A stretch of DNA of 64,000 nt. It comes from Polaromonas sp943371375. Lineage in GTDB: Bacteria > Pseudomonadota > Gammaproteobacteria > Burkholderiales > Burkholderiaceae_C. A model generated the notes under the pieces. That model was given only the letters and a program-made list of their open reading frames with translations. It did no database searches and had not been told where the DNA came from. The DNA is taken from contig CALRUM020000013.1 of the NCBI GenBank assembly GCA_943371375.1, forward strand, positions 1 through 64,000. The letters run 5' to 3'. Each line of letters begins with the position of its first letter. Positions within the stretch are counted from its first letter, which is position 1. Made by a program: the position numbers and the translations under genes. Positions 33,832 to 43,036 of this stretch are shown here, piece by piece.

Positions 33832-34983
33832 ATGCTGAATTTTGAAGTTTTGAAAACCGACCCGGCCGAGGGCAGTTACCTGGGCTCCCATGCCCGGCGC
33901 GGCACCCTGGGCCTGAACCACGGCCTGGTGCAGACGCCGATCTTCATGCCGGTCGGCACTTACGGCACGGTCAAGGGTGTGATGCCGCAGTCGCTGCACG
34001 AGATGGGCGCGCAAGTCATCCTCGGCAATACCTTTCACCTCTGGATGCGTCCGGGGCTGGACGTCTTGCAGCAGTTCGGCGGCCTGCACAAGTTTGAAAG
34101 CTGGCACAAACCCATCCTGACCGACAGCGGCGGCTTCCAGGTCTGGTCGCTTGGCGAGATGCGCAAGATCTCCGAAGAAGGTGTGAAGTTCGCGTCACCC
34201 GTCAACGGCGACAAGCTGTTCCTGACGCCCGAGATCTCGATGCAGATCCAGACCATTTTGAACAGCGACATCGTGATGCAGTTCGACGAATGCACACCTT
34301 ACGACACCAAGGGCCACATCACCACCGAGGCCGAGGCCAGGATATCGATGGAGCTGAGCCTGCGCTGGGCCAAACGCTGTGTGGACGAATTCACCCAACT
34401 TGCCAATCCGAACGCGCTGTTTGGCATCGTGCAGGGCGGCATGTTTGAAAACCTGCGCCAGCAGTCGCTCGATGCGCTGGTCGAGCTCGACCTGCCCGGC
34501 TACGCGATTGGCGGCGTCAGCGTCGGCGAACCCAAGGAAGAAATGTTGCGCATCATGGCGCACACGCCGCACCGCCTGCCGGCCCACAAGCCGCGTTACC
34601 TGATGGGGGTCGGCACACCGGAAGACCTGGTTGAAGGTGTGGGCGCGGGTGTGGACATGTTCGACTGCGTGATGCCAACGCGCAATGCGCGCAACGGCCA
34701 CATGTTCACGCGTTTTGGCGACCTGAAGATACGCAATGCGCGTTACAAGAGCGAAGACCAGCCGGTTGATGCGACCTGCAGCTGCTACACCTGCCGCAAC
34801 TTCAGCCGCGCCTATATGCACCACCTGGACCGCTGCGGCGAGATGCTGGGCCCCATGCTCAGCAGCATCCACAACCTGCACTACTACCTGAACCTGATGC
34901 AGGAAGTGCGCGACGCGCTGGACGCCGGACAATTTGGCGCTTTTGTGCTGCAGTTCCGCCAGGACCGGCAGCGCGGCGTCTAA
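33832..34983 (+). CDS. tgt: Queuine tRNA-ribosyltransferase
   Basis: Exchanges guanine for preQ1 at position 34 of tRNAs with GUN anticodons. The 383-residue protein shows the active-site stretch ILTDSGGFQVWSLGEMRKIS, QFDECTPYDTKGH, the nucleophile region FDCVMPTRNARNGHMFTRFG and the zinc site CSCYTCRNFSRAYMHHL. Full length, in operon with queA. Confidence 0.98.
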   Translation: MLNFEVLKTDPAEGSYLGSHARRGTLGLNHGLVQTPIFMPVGTYGTVKGVMPQSLHEMGAQVILGNTFHLWMRPGLDVLQQFGGLHKFESWHKPILTDSGGFQVWSLGEMRKISEEGVKFASPVNGDKLFLTPEISMQIQTILNSDIVMQFDECTPYDTKGHITTEAEARISMELSLRWAKRCVDEFTQLANPNALFGIVQGGMFENLRQQSLDALVELDLPGYAIGGVSVGEPKEEMLRIMAHTPHRLPAHKPRYLMGVGTPEDLVEGVGAGVDMFDCVMPTRNARNGHMFTRFGDLKIRNARYKSEDQPVDATCSCYTCRNFSRAYMHHLDRCGEMLGPMLSSIHNLHYYLNLMQEVRDALDAGQFGAFVLQFRQDRQRGV

Positions 34984-35007
34984 TACCCATCAGCCTCAGG
35001 ATTTCTC

Positions 35008-36024
35008 ATGCAATACCGCCGCCTCGGAAGCAGCAACCTCAAAGTCTCCGCCCTGTGCCTGGGCACCATGATGTTCGGCCAGCAGACGCCGGACGATGAA
35101 GCGGCGCGTATCGTCGCCTCGGCGAAAGCGCACGGCATCAACTTCATCGACACCGCCGACGTCTACAACGAAGGCCGCTCCGAAACCGTGCTGGGCAACA
35201 TTCTGGCCGGCCAGCGCCACGACTGGGTGCTGGCCAGCAAACTTGGCAACAAGGCGGGGGAAGGCATCAACCAGGGCCACTATTCGCGCCAGTGGTTGCT
35301 GGCACAGACCGACGCCATCCTGAAGCGGCTGGGCACCGACTACCTGGATATTCTTTACCTGCACCGCGACTATCCGGAGGAAAACTACGACGAAGCCGTG
35401 CGCGCGCTGGGCGACCTGATACGTGCCGGCAAGATACGCAGCTTCGGTCTGTCGAATTTTCGCGGCTGGCGCATTGCAGAAATTCTGCGCGTCTGCGAGA
35501 AAACCGGCGTGCCGCAGCCGGTGGTCTGCCAGCCCTATTACAACCTGCTCAATCGTGGCCCCGAAGTCGAAATCCTGCCGGCCTGCGGCCACTACGGCCT
35601 GGGCGTGGTGCCCTACAGCCCGCTGGCGCGCGGCGTGTTGACCGGCAAATACCCGCCCGGCCAGCCGCCGGCGGAAGGCACCCGCGCCGGCAGCGGCGAC
35701 AAACGGATTCTGGAAACCGAATTCCGTGAAGAGTCGCTGGTGATTGCCCAGAAGATCAAGCAGCGCTGCGAGGCCAGGGGCTGGGTGCCAGGCCAGTTTG
35801 CCGCTGCCTGGGTGCTGGCCAATCCGCTGGTCAGTTCGGTGATTGCCGGGCCGCGCCTGCTGTCGCACCTGGAAGACGTTTACGGCGCAGTCGATCTGCT
35901 GCTGGACCGTGAGGACGAGGCCTTTGTCAACGCGCTGGTGGTGCCGGGACACGCCTCCAGTCCCGGCTACAACGACCCGAGTTACCCCTTCTTCGGGCGG
36001 CCGCTGGCCGCAAGCGCTACATAA
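35008..36024 (+). CDS. Aldo/keto reductase
   Basis: An NADPH-dependent oxidoreductase of the AKR fold, 338 residues, probably of the YghZ/Tas-like group. The catalytic tetrad is visible: Asp and Tyr in FIDTADVYNEGRSE, Lys in VLASKLGNKAGEG, and His in LYLHRD. The NADP-binding end includes VSSVIAGPRLLSHLEDVYGA. Substrate is not predictable. It starts 24 bp after tgt, so it may be read through, but functional linkage to tRNA modification is not implied. Confidence 0.9.
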   Translation: MQYRRLGSSNLKVSALCLGTMMFGQQTPDDEAARIVASAKAHGINFIDTADVYNEGRSETVLGNILAGQRHDWVLASKLGNKAGEGINQGHYSRQWLLAQTDAILKRLGTDYLDILYLHRDYPEENYDEAVRALGDLIRAGKIRSFGLSNFRGWRIAEILRVCEKTGVPQPVVCQPYYNLLNRGPEVEILPACGHYGLGVVPYSPLARGVLTGKYPPGQPPAEGTRAGSGDKRILETEFREESLVIAQKIKQRCEARGWVPGQFAAAWVLANPLVSSVIAGPRLLSHLEDVYGAVDLLLDREDEAFVNALVVPGHASSPGYNDPSYPFFGRPLAASAT

Positions 36025-36074
36025 TTGATAGCTGCTTGCGTTTGCTGCATAAGGGCCAAGGCCTTTTTTGACCT
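36021..36074 (-). repeat. Dispersed intergenic element, family 1, copy B
   Basis: Read on the minus strand it gives AAAAGGCCTTGGCCCTTATG, then CAAACGCAAGCAGCTATCAA. It overlaps the stop codon of the aldo/keto reductase and lies ahead of the convergent envelope protein gene. Related to copies at 27384, 41612, 47732 and 55551. Confidence 0.75.
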
Positions 36075-36083
36075 CAACCGGGT

Positions 36084-37412
36084 TTAGCCCTGCTTCTGGA
36101 ACAAGACCAGCTTGGTCTCGGTGGCGGTCATGCCGTCTTTGCCGGCCGTCATCGTCACCTCGTAACGTGTGCCGGGCAGCGGAAACTGCGGCGCGAAGCT
36201 GAACGAGAAGTTGCCGTTCCCGTCGGCCTGCACGCGCTGCGTCAGCAAATCCTGGTTCATGCCAAACAGGCCGGCCAGCGTACCCACGGCGCCGACCTTG
36301 ACGTCGACCATCGCGCCAGGCGCTGTGCGCCCACGCACCACCACCGGGCTGCCTTCCACCGACGCATTGTTGGCGTGGCTGGTGACCTGCAGCAGCACCG
36401 TGGCCGGCGCTGCGCTCACGGCGGGTGCCACCTCAAAGTTCCAGGCCTGGCGCACGGCGTTACCGGCCAGGTCTTTGGCGGTCACGTCCATGGTGTAGCG
36501 GCCTGCCGGCAGATCAGCGCGATAGGTGAAAAACTGCGGTGTGATCTGTGTCTCGGCCGTGACATTGCGGCCGGACAGCATCAGGCGCACACTTTTCGGG
36601 TCAACGCCCACACCACCGGCATCGTCAAAAGTACCCGACACCGATGTGTTGGCGCCACGCACCACCACCTCACCCTCACGCGGGGACATGTTGCGGATCA
36701 CCGGCGGTTTGGCATCGGTGATCAGGGCTTGCGTCAGAGTGGAGGTCACGGCCCGGTCACCCTGGCGCAGTGTGGCCACCACCGGTCGCGAGGGCGCCAG
36801 ATTGTCGAGCCGGCGTATGGTGTAGGCGCCCTCATACACACCGGGGCGCACTTCGCGCATGGGCACATTGTTGATCACGCCCGGGATATCAAATTCGGCC
36901 ACGCCTCCCGCCATGCCGTTCAGCGTGAAACGCAGTTCGGCGCCGGGTTCGAGCTTGTCGATAGGCGCCACAGCAAAGCGGTCAATCTTCAGACCGGCCG
37001 GGGCGGGCGCAGTCGCCACGCTGGTGTTGCCCATACCTGCCGGAAAGCTGTAGGTAACGGCTGTGCTGCGGTTGCGCACACGCAGGGTCGCGCGGATCGG
37101 GCTGTTTTCCGCAATTTTGTCCTGGCGCCTGACGGTATAACTGCCGGTGTACACACCACGTTCAGTTTCCTTCAGGACCAGTGTGCGCGGAACGCCGCGC
37201 ACCGTCAGGCTGACCTGGCCCCGGGGCGTGCCTTCCACCGTGAAGTCGAGCTGGGCACCGGCGCGCAGGCCGTCGTCGCTGGCGACCTGCAAGGCGCGAA
37301 GTTGCGGCGCTGCCGGCTGCGCCAGGGCCGTGCCCGGCAGGGCCAGTAAAACCGTGGTGGCGGGAAGCAGCAGAAAGAAGGCTGCGACGTGATGACGTAG
37401 ATGTGTTTTCAT
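36084..37412 (-). CDS. Secreted protein with two duplicated beta-sandwich modules, function unknown
   Basis: A 442-residue protein with a Sec signal peptide (HVAAFFLLLPATTVLLALPG, cleaved after ALAQ). I do not recognise a named family. Two internal copies of about 85 residues are clear: one contains ERGVYTGSYTVRRQDKIAEN, the other RPGVYEGAYTIRRLDNLAPS. They are followed by two Ig-like segments (GGVGVDPKSVRLMLSGRNVT; ASVEGSPVVVRGRTAPGAMV). It is probably periplasmic or surface-exposed and involved in binding or structure. Upstream on the same strand is a membrane zinc-ribbon protein. Confidence 0.7.
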   Translation of the reverse strand: MKTHLRHHVAAFFLLLPATTVLLALPGTALAQPAAPQLRALQVASDDGLRAGAQLDFTVEGTPRGQVSLTVRGVPRTLVLKETERGVYTGSYTVRRQDKIAENSPIRATLRVRNRSTAVTYSFPAGMGNTSVATAPAPAGLKIDRFAVAPIDKLEPGAELRFTLNGMAGGVAEFDIPGVINNVPMREVRPGVYEGAYTIRRLDNLAPSRPVVATLRQGDRAVTSTLTQALITDAKPPVIRNMSPREGEVVVRGANTSVSGTFDDAGGVGVDPKSVRLMLSGRNVTAETQITPQFFTYRADLPAGRYTMDVTAKDLAGNAVRQAWNFEVAPAVSAAPATVLLQVTSHANNASVEGSPVVVRGRTAPGAMVDVKVGAVGTLAGLFGMNQDLLTQRVQADGNGNFSFSFAPQFPLPGTRYEVTMTAGKDGMTATETKLVLFQKQG

Positions 37413-37509
37413 GGTTCAAACCTTGTAGTGAGGTTTGACGACTCTGCGCGCTGCGCCAGGCGACCGCCGTAGGCGCAAGAGGCCAATACGGGTAGGCCGC
37501 CAGCCGGTC

Positions 37510-38592
37510 TCAGCCCGGCGAGCCGGCGCCTGCAGGCAGCCCCGGGGCCAGCGGCGGATGGTCGCCCCTGGCGCCACAAACATGGCAGAACTTGGCAAAC
37601 GCGCTTTTGCGCGCGCTGCACACGCCGCAATGGTCGAACAGGCCAATGCCGCAATGCGGGCAAAAATCAATCGTGGTGTTTTTTATGTCGACCGCCCGCT
37701 CACACCCCGGGCAAACACTTTTGGACAGGCGTGTCAGTGCCGTGTCGTAACTGAGTTCCTCGCGGCGTTGGGCATCGGGCAGCTGCTCGGCCAGCTTCTG
37801 TTTTTCCAGATAGCGGTTCAGCGAAACAATCGCCTGCCGGCCCACCAGCACCGTGATCACAATGCCCACGATGTAACGCACATAACCGCCGTAACTCGGC
37901 AGGTAGGGCACGAGCTCGACAAAAAAAGCAAACAGCGCAAACAGGATGAAGCCCCAGACAAAAGGCCAGTAAGTGCTTTTGCGTTTTTTCGCAAACAGCC
38001 AGCCTGCCACCAGCAGCAGCGGCAGGGTCAACGCCAGGCGGTACAAAAACACGCGCAACTCCTGGGCGCGTACCGCGCTTCGCAATTGGTCCCGCGCCAC
38101 ACGCTCGAGCTCGTCGAGCTTCTCGCGCGTGCGGCTGGCGCCCTGGCTGGCATCGAGCGCTTTTTGCTGCTGCGCCTCCAGGGCCGCCAGCGCCTGCCTT
38201 TCAGCCGCCTTGAGGCCGTCGAGCGCCCGGGTGCGTTCGACCAGCTCCGGGTCCTGGTCTGCCAGCGCAGTGGCGCGCCGCGTGGCCAGCCAGTTATTGA
38301 AGGTCTCGCTGGCCGAGCGCGAATTGGCCTGCGCCACCTTGAGCTTGAGCCTGGCCTGCTCCAGCGCCTCCTGCGCGTCGCGCCCGCTGCGCTCTGCCGC
38401 CTTCAGGCCCTCACGCAGTTGCGTGGCCGCGGGCTGCTCCATGAAGTCGTCCACATTCAGGGATTTTTCCACCTGCGGCAGGTCGCCCACCACGGTGCCA
38501 CCCAGGCCGATCAGGAAAGCGGCAAACACCAGCGCCACCAGCCACAGGCCACGTTGAAACCATTTTTCGGACAGACGCAAGGCTTTGCTCAT
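37510..38592 (-). CDS. Membrane protein with coiled coil and C-terminal zinc ribbon, function unknown
   Basis: A 360-residue protein starting MSKALRLSEKWFQRGLW. Order: one transmembrane segment (LWLVALVFAAFLIGLGGTVV), a periplasmic coiled coil of about 130 residues (KAAERSGRDAQEALEQARLK and similar), three further helices around residues 200-275 (LYRLALTLPLLLVAGWLFA), then cytoplasmic zinc-ribbon elements (CPGCERAVD, DFCPHCGIGL, HCGVCSARK, FCHVCGARG) with four CxxC pairs. It could sense or relay envelope state, but no function is known to me. An 18-residue upstream extension is rejected. Confidence 0.72.
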   Translation of the reverse strand: MSKALRLSEKWFQRGLWLVALVFAAFLIGLGGTVVGDLPQVEKSLNVDDFMEQPAATQLREGLKAAERSGRDAQEALEQARLKLKVAQANSRSASETFNNWLATRRATALADQDPELVERTRALDGLKAAERQALAALEAQQQKALDASQGASRTREKLDELERVARDQLRSAVRAQELRVFLYRLALTLPLLLVAGWLFAKKRKSTYWPFVWGFILFALFAFFVELVPYLPSYGGYVRYIVGIVITVLVGRQAIVSLNRYLEKQKLAEQLPDAQRREELSYDTALTRLSKSVCPGCERAVDIKNTTIDFCPHCGIGLFDHCGVCSARKSAFAKFCHVCGARGDHPPLAPGLPAGAGSPG

Positions 38593-38662
38593 GGGACGAT
38601 CTCGCGAAGGTTTTGAAACACTCGGGGCAGCAGCGCCACCCCACAACCATCCAGCGGTGAAA

Positions 38663-39946
38663 TTATTCTGCCGCTGCCGTAAACACCGTCAGCACCCCGG
38701 TGTAGCCATACACATGGTGGCCGGCAATTTCGCCGCCGGCAAAAAAACCGACCAGGGGCACATCGCCCAGCGCGCGCCGTACGATCTGCAGCTCGGCGCT
38801 GGGAGCGCCAAAGTGCGGGCCGCCGCGGCCGGCACAACTGACATAAATGGCACCCGCGATGCGCCGGGCCGGGTGTGGCGCCGACTCGGCCTCGGGAGCG
38901 CTCAGTGCACTGGCCACTTCCAGCGTGACTTCCTCCGGCTCCAGCTCTTCGCGGATTTCGGCGCAGACGCGGACCAGGTCGGCGCGTGCCGCGACCGCGT
39001 TGCGTTCACAAAAGGCCAGCTTCATCCCCAGCTGCGGTACCTCGGCAATCGCGATGCCCTTGCGGGCCGGGTCCAGGCCGATGATGTGGCGCACCAGCAC
39101 ATCGGCACCGAACTGGCCCGGCCTGTGAATCCGGCCGTCCTGCAGCCCGGCGTCAATACTGCGTAATCCGACCAGGGTGGTACGCACCTTCTCCAGTGCA
39201 TCACGCGGGCTGTCCAGCGACACGCCGAGGTCGGCCAGCATGACATCGAGCGCGCTGGCGCCGTCCAGCCCGGTGACAACGTTGGCGTCACAGGCCGTGA
39301 TTTCGTGCTCGCGCGAAACCGGCTGGCAGCCCTGGGTCACGCGCGACATCAGCGCGGCGCCCCGGGCAAAAGCGACTCCACTGAGGCCGCCGCTGAACAC
39401 GCCGCCGGCGGCGCCCTGCCCCTTGACATTGCCATCGCCGCTGAGTGCAAACTGGACCGCATTGCTGCGGCTGGAGGCCAGACCGCCAAACACATAGCCG
39501 CTGCCGGTGCGCTGCGCCATCTCGTCTATCAGTTCGGCCACGTCGGGTGTGCCCGCGTCGGCGTGCACCAGCGCGGTGTGCGCCTGGAAATGGCTGGCGC
39601 CTATGGCCGGCAGGGGCGCCACGCCGGAAAACACCCGGTACTGGTCGCTGGGCAATTCGCACAGCATCACCGCCAGCGCCGGCTCGTCGAAATATTCGAC
39701 GTTGTTGGAAGCAATGCCGATGCCGACTGTGCCGGCCCAGTCGGTGATTTCAGGCAGCTCGCCGCCGACAAAATCCAGAATGTCCTGCGCCTGCGCGGCG
39801 TAATGATCGGTGATGTAGAGCAGCCCCAGCGACGGCGCACTCGCATAAGCCGGGAGCGCCATCAGGGCGCGCAGCTGGGCCAGCACCAGCCCGGCCGCCA
39901 TCTGCCATTGCGGGTGGGTGGCGTGACCGTAAGGGAAAAGTTTCAT
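38663..39946 (-). CDS. FIST-domain protein
   Basis: A 427-residue protein with FIST N (about 20-210: GLLYITDHYAAQAQDILDFV, GTVGIGIASNNVEYF) and FIST C (GGPHFGAPSAELQIVRRALG; VPLVGFFAGGEIAGHHVYGY). FIST domains are thought to be small-ligand sensors, often beside or fused to signalling proteins. Here it stands alone: there is no kinase or cyclase next to it. It shares the strand with the downstream zinc-ribbon protein, 70 bp away. Confidence 0.88.
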   Translation of the reverse strand: MKLFPYGHATHPQWQMAAGLVLAQLRALMALPAYASAPSLGLLYITDHYAAQAQDILDFVGGELPEITDWAGTVGIGIASNNVEYFDEPALAVMLCELPSDQYRVFSGVAPLPAIGASHFQAHTALVHADAGTPDVAELIDEMAQRTGSGYVFGGLASSRSNAVQFALSGDGNVKGQGAAGGVFSGGLSGVAFARGAALMSRVTQGCQPVSREHEITACDANVVTGLDGASALDVMLADLGVSLDSPRDALEKVRTTLVGLRSIDAGLQDGRIHRPGQFGADVLVRHIIGLDPARKGIAIAEVPQLGMKLAFCERNAVAARADLVRVCAEIREELEPEEVTLEVASALSAPEAESAPHPARRIAGAIYVSCAGRGGPHFGAPSAELQIVRRALGDVPLVGFFAGGEIAGHHVYGYTGVLTVFTAAAE

Positions 39947-39983
39947 GGTGCCACCATGTTAGCGCGCTGCAGGCCCCAGGGCC

Positions 39984-40625
39984 TCACCATTTCGGCAACA
40001 AACGCGCTCCCGGCAGGATGTCGTAAGGCGGGGCCCAGCCGGGGATCTGGCGCAGGCGGTCCAGCCAGGCCCAGATGTGGGGGTAACGCCCGGCGAGCTC
40101 ATAGCCGCTTTCTTCGAGCGGATAAAAAAGATAGCCGCAGAGCGAAAAATCGGCAATGGTGGGCGCGCTGCCCACCATGAAATCACGCGTGGCCAGGTGT
40201 TTGTCCACAATGCCAAAGGCGTTGTCCAGGCGTCCGCGCAGCCAGCCCATCACCGCCGCATCGGGCGCTGCGGGGCCGAAGGCTTTCATGAAACGGTAGG
40301 TCGCAAAGTAGCTGGTGAACTTGTGGTTGTCAAACAGCAGCCAGCGCAGGACTTCGAGTTTTTCGTCAGCGTCTGTGCCCTGGTAAGCGCCATGTTTGTC
40401 GGCCAGGTAAGTCAGGATCACGCCCGACTGTGTCAGGCGCCGCGCACCCTCCTCCAGCACCGGCGCTTCGCCCATCACATTGGTCTGGTCGCGCCAGGAC
40501 TCGGTGCGTGTCACGCCGTTCATGAAGTCCACAAACACCGGCTCCCAGTCCTGCCCCATCGCACGCAGCAAAAAAGCCACCTTGAAGGTGTTGCCGGACT
40601 GGCAGAAGCCATGAAGACGGTACAT
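39984..40625 (-). CDS. Glutathione S-transferase family protein
   Basis: A 213-residue protein with an N-terminal thioredoxin-like domain (MYRLHGFCQSGNTFKVAFLL, with Ser in the usual catalytic Ser/Cys region) and a helical C-terminal domain (DFMVGSAPTIADFSLCGYLF, with the N-capping Asp). Substrate unknown. ATG 40625 is preferred over the in-frame GTG at 40631. Confidence 0.9.
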   Translation of the reverse strand: MYRLHGFCQSGNTFKVAFLLRAMGQDWEPVFVDFMNGVTRTESWRDQTNVMGEAPVLEEGARRLTQSGVILTYLADKHGAYQGTDADEKLEVLRWLLFDNHKFTSYFATYRFMKAFGPAAPDAAVMGWLRGRLDNAFGIVDKHLATRDFMVGSAPTIADFSLCGYLFYPLEESGYELAGRYPHIWAWLDRLRQIPGWAPPYDILPGARLLPKW

Positions 40626-40659
40626 GGTCACTTTCCAGCAACAGGCATCAGGCGGCCTG

Positions 40660-41493
40660 TCAGCGTGCAGTTTTGCGCGCGGTCTTGCGCGGGGCGGCTT
40701 TTGCCCCGGGTTTGGCCGGCGCTGCGGCCCGGCCCGCCGTCGGTGTGGGCCAGGCCTGGCTGCTGCGCAGCGCGCTGTTCATGGCGGAGCGGGCGCCCTT
40801 GGCGACGGTCCGGCCGGCCGAATCGGCCATGCCCTTGGCCATGCCGGTGGCGGTTTTCATCGCGTCCTTGGCCAGCCCGGTTGCCATGTTTTTGGTGGCA
40901 CTCACCGCGGTCTTTTTTGCGGCGTCCTGCATGGCTGTAGTGGCGATGTTCTGGAACTGCTGTGTCAGGGCGCCCCACCACTGCATCGGGTCGACCACAC
41001 CGGGCGCCGGTGTGCCGGCCTTGGCTGGGGCAGCTTTGGGTCTGGCTTTGGGTTTGCTCGCGGCCGCGGCCTGAAAGCCGGTGGGCGGAATTTCAAGACC
41101 GGAAAAAGCCTTGGCCTTGTCGGTGACTTTCTGCACCCCGCCGGCCACGGTATCGGCCACTTTGAGCTTGAAGGCGTTGGCCACATCGCCCATGTTGAAG
41201 TTCATGCCCTTGAGGGTGGCCAATGTCATCTTCTGCACTTCCAGCGCCTGGATGGTGGCCTTGAGCGCCATCGCGTTCTGGTCCAGCCAGAACTGCACCG
41301 CCTTGAGCTCCTCGATGCGTTTGTCAAGCTCCTCGACATTGAGCGTGGGCGCGATCCAGTTGCCGAGGTTGGGCAACTGCGGAATCTTCTGGGTCGCGGT
41401 GTCGGTCGCCTGTTTGGCCAGGTTTTGCAAAAAATCAAAACCAGGAACCATCTTGCCGAAACCGGCGAAGGAAGAATTGTCAGCGTCACTCAT
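40660..41493 (-). CDS. phaM: PhaM-type polyhydroxyalkanoate granule regulatory protein
   Basis: A 277-residue protein that in Ralstonia activates PHA synthase and tethers PHB granules to the nucleoid. The N-terminal 110 residues carry the family core: FGKMVPGFDFLQNLAKQAT, NWIAPTLNVEELDKRIEELK, AVQFWLDQNAMALKATIQAL, EVQKMTLATLKGMNF. The C-terminal 150 residues are Ala/Lys/Pro-rich, resembling histone H1, and end KPGAKAAPRKTARKTAR, suited to DNA binding. No pha biosynthetic genes are in the window. Confidence 0.88.
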   Translation of the reverse strand: MSDADNSSFAGFGKMVPGFDFLQNLAKQATDTATQKIPQLPNLGNWIAPTLNVEELDKRIEELKAVQFWLDQNAMALKATIQALEVQKMTLATLKGMNFNMGDVANAFKLKVADTVAGGVQKVTDKAKAFSGLEIPPTGFQAAAASKPKARPKAAPAKAGTPAPGVVDPMQWWGALTQQFQNIATTAMQDAAKKTAVSATKNMATGLAKDAMKTATGMAKGMADSAGRTVAKGARSAMNSALRSSQAWPTPTAGRAAAPAKPGAKAAPRKTARKTAR

Positions 41494-41611
41494 GGTTGTC
41501 TCCTGGTGTTGTACTCGGCGTCTGATGGGTTCACGGTGCTTTCATTGTGCAGGGTCACGGCGCCACGTCAACCCGTTTTATCCGCCAGCCGCTCGCTACG
41601 CCACACTCAAG

Positions 41612-41671
41612 AGCCAAATCAGCCCCTGGCCCTTATGGCACTTGCGCAGACAGCTATTTTTTTTGTAGCAA
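41612..41671 (+). repeat. Dispersed intergenic element, family 1, copy C
   Basis: Contains AGCCCCTGGCCCTTATGGCA, then CTTGCGCAGACAGCTATTTT and TTGTAGCAAC. It sits downstream of the enoyl-CoA hydratase gene and matches the other copies in order and spacing. Confidence 0.75.
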
Positions 41672-42496
41672 CTACAGCCCGCCGGGGCCATATGCCGGTG
41701 GCCGGCGCTCGCGCAGGCTGGCCACACCTTCGCGCACATCCGGCCCCGCAAAACCCATGAACTCCAGCGCCAGCGAGGCGTCAAAGGCCGGGCCGGCCTG
41801 GCGCAACCAGTTGTTCAGCGCGTATTTGGTCCAGCTGATGGCGGTCTGCGAACCGGCCGCGAGGCGGTCGGCGACCTCATAGGCCCTGGGCAGCAACTGC
41901 GCCTCGTCCACCGCCAGCGACACCAGGCCGATGCGCTCGGCTTCTTCCCCGCTGATCGGCTCACACAGCATCAGGTAGTACTTGGCCTTGGCCATGCCGC
42001 AGAGCAGGGGCCAGACGATGGCCGCGTGGTCACCGGCCGCCACACCGAGGCGGGTATGGCCGTCGACAATCTTCGCGTTTTTGGCGGCAATCGAGATGTC
42101 GGCCAGCAAGCCCGCCACCAGCCCGGCGCCCACCGCCGGGCCATGCAGGGCGCTGACAATCGGTTTGTCGCAGTTGATCACGTTGTATACCAGGTCGCGG
42201 GCTTCTTTCCAGACGCGGGTGCGGGTGGCAAAGTTGTCGGCCATGTCCTGCACCAGCGCCAGATCACCACCGCCGGAAAACCCCAGGCCTTCGCCGCGCA
42301 ACACGGCGCAGCGCACCGTGTCGTCGCTGCCCACGTCGCGCCAGATCTGCGCCAGCTCCCGGTGACCGTCGTGGCCGGCGGTGGGCAACTTGCCGTTGGC
42401 CGCTTTCATCTGGATGTCGAGCACCGCACCGGCCACACCCCGGCGCGTGATGTTCAGGGTCTGGTAGGCGCTGTAGTTGATGGTCTCGGCCGTCAT
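41672..42496 (-). CDS. Enoyl-CoA hydratase/isomerase family protein
   Basis: A 274-residue crotonase-fold protein starting MTAETINYSAYQTLNITRR. Oxyanion-hole segments: VLRGEGLGFSGGGDLALVQD and SALHGPAVGAGLVAGLLADI. The second-site region DGHTRLGVAAGDHAAIVWPL has Asp where hydratases usually carry Glu, so it may be an isomerase, hydrolase or specialised hydratase. The upstream 67-residue extension is rejected. Confidence 0.88.
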   Translation of the reverse strand: MTAETINYSAYQTLNITRRGVAGAVLDIQMKAANGKLPTAGHDGHRELAQIWRDVGSDDTVRCAVLRGEGLGFSGGGDLALVQDMADNFATRTRVWKEARDLVYNVINCDKPIVSALHGPAVGAGLVAGLLADISIAAKNAKIVDGHTRLGVAAGDHAAIVWPLLCGMAKAKYYLMLCEPISGEEAERIGLVSLAVDEAQLLPRAYEVADRLAAGSQTAISWTKYALNNWLRQAGPAFDASLALEFMGFAGPDVREGVASLRERRPPAYGPGGL

Positions 42497-42630
42497 GGTG
42501 TCTCCGTCGGGTGGCAAAAGCAATCTCCGGATTGTGCCTCGCACCGGCCAAGGGCGGCCCGCTTGACCTTGATCAAGCGGGAGCATGGCGCCATGACCCA
42601 TGATGAAGGCGATTACAGGAAGGATGACCG

Positions 42631-42999
42631 ATGGACAAACTACAGACCGCGCCCTACCAGCAGCAACTGCTGGACATGCGCGCCGCCCTGCTGGCACAGA
42701 TTTCGGCGCAGCGCGGCGGAACTATCAGCCGCGCTGACGCCGCTGCCGACCATTTCGGCCAGCCCGAGGACTCGCGTGCGCAAGTGGCCACCGAACGCGA
42801 ACTCGAGTTCGCCCTGGGCGAACGCGAAACAGCCGAACTCGCCGCCATAGCCGCAGCCCTGGCCCGCATCGAAGCCGGCAGTTACGGCTTGTGCACCGAC
42901 TGCGGCGCCAGCATTCCTGCCGCCAGGTTGCAGGCCAGCCCTGAAGCGTGGCGCTGCATCGCCTGCCAGGAAAAGGCCGAGCAAGCCCAGGCCGCCTGA
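42631..42999 (+). CDS. TraR/DksA-type zinc-finger protein
   Basis: A 122-residue protein with an N-terminal helical hairpin (YQQQLLDMRAALLAQISAQR; ERELEFALGERETAELAAIA) and a C-terminal C4 zinc finger (CTDCGASIPAARLQ, CIACQEK). It is shorter than DksA and lacks the usual coiled-coil tip DxxDxA, so it may bind the RNA polymerase secondary channel without the full DksA activity. The next gene, 37 bp downstream, is an eRF1-like protein on the same strand. Confidence 0.88.
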   Translation: MDKLQTAPYQQQLLDMRAALLAQISAQRGGTISRADAAADHFGQPEDSRAQVATERELEFALGERETAELAAIAAALARIEAGSYGLCTDCGASIPAARLQASPEAWRCIACQEKAEQAQAA

Positions 43000-43036
43000 G
43001 CCCCTTTTTCCACTCTTTTTTCTTTCAGAGGATTTC

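Noticed and set aside
36047..36072. AAGGGCCAAGGCCTTTTTT as a terminator after the aldo/keto reductase
   Set aside because: The loop would be only 2 nt; it is part of the dispersed element, though weak termination is possible.
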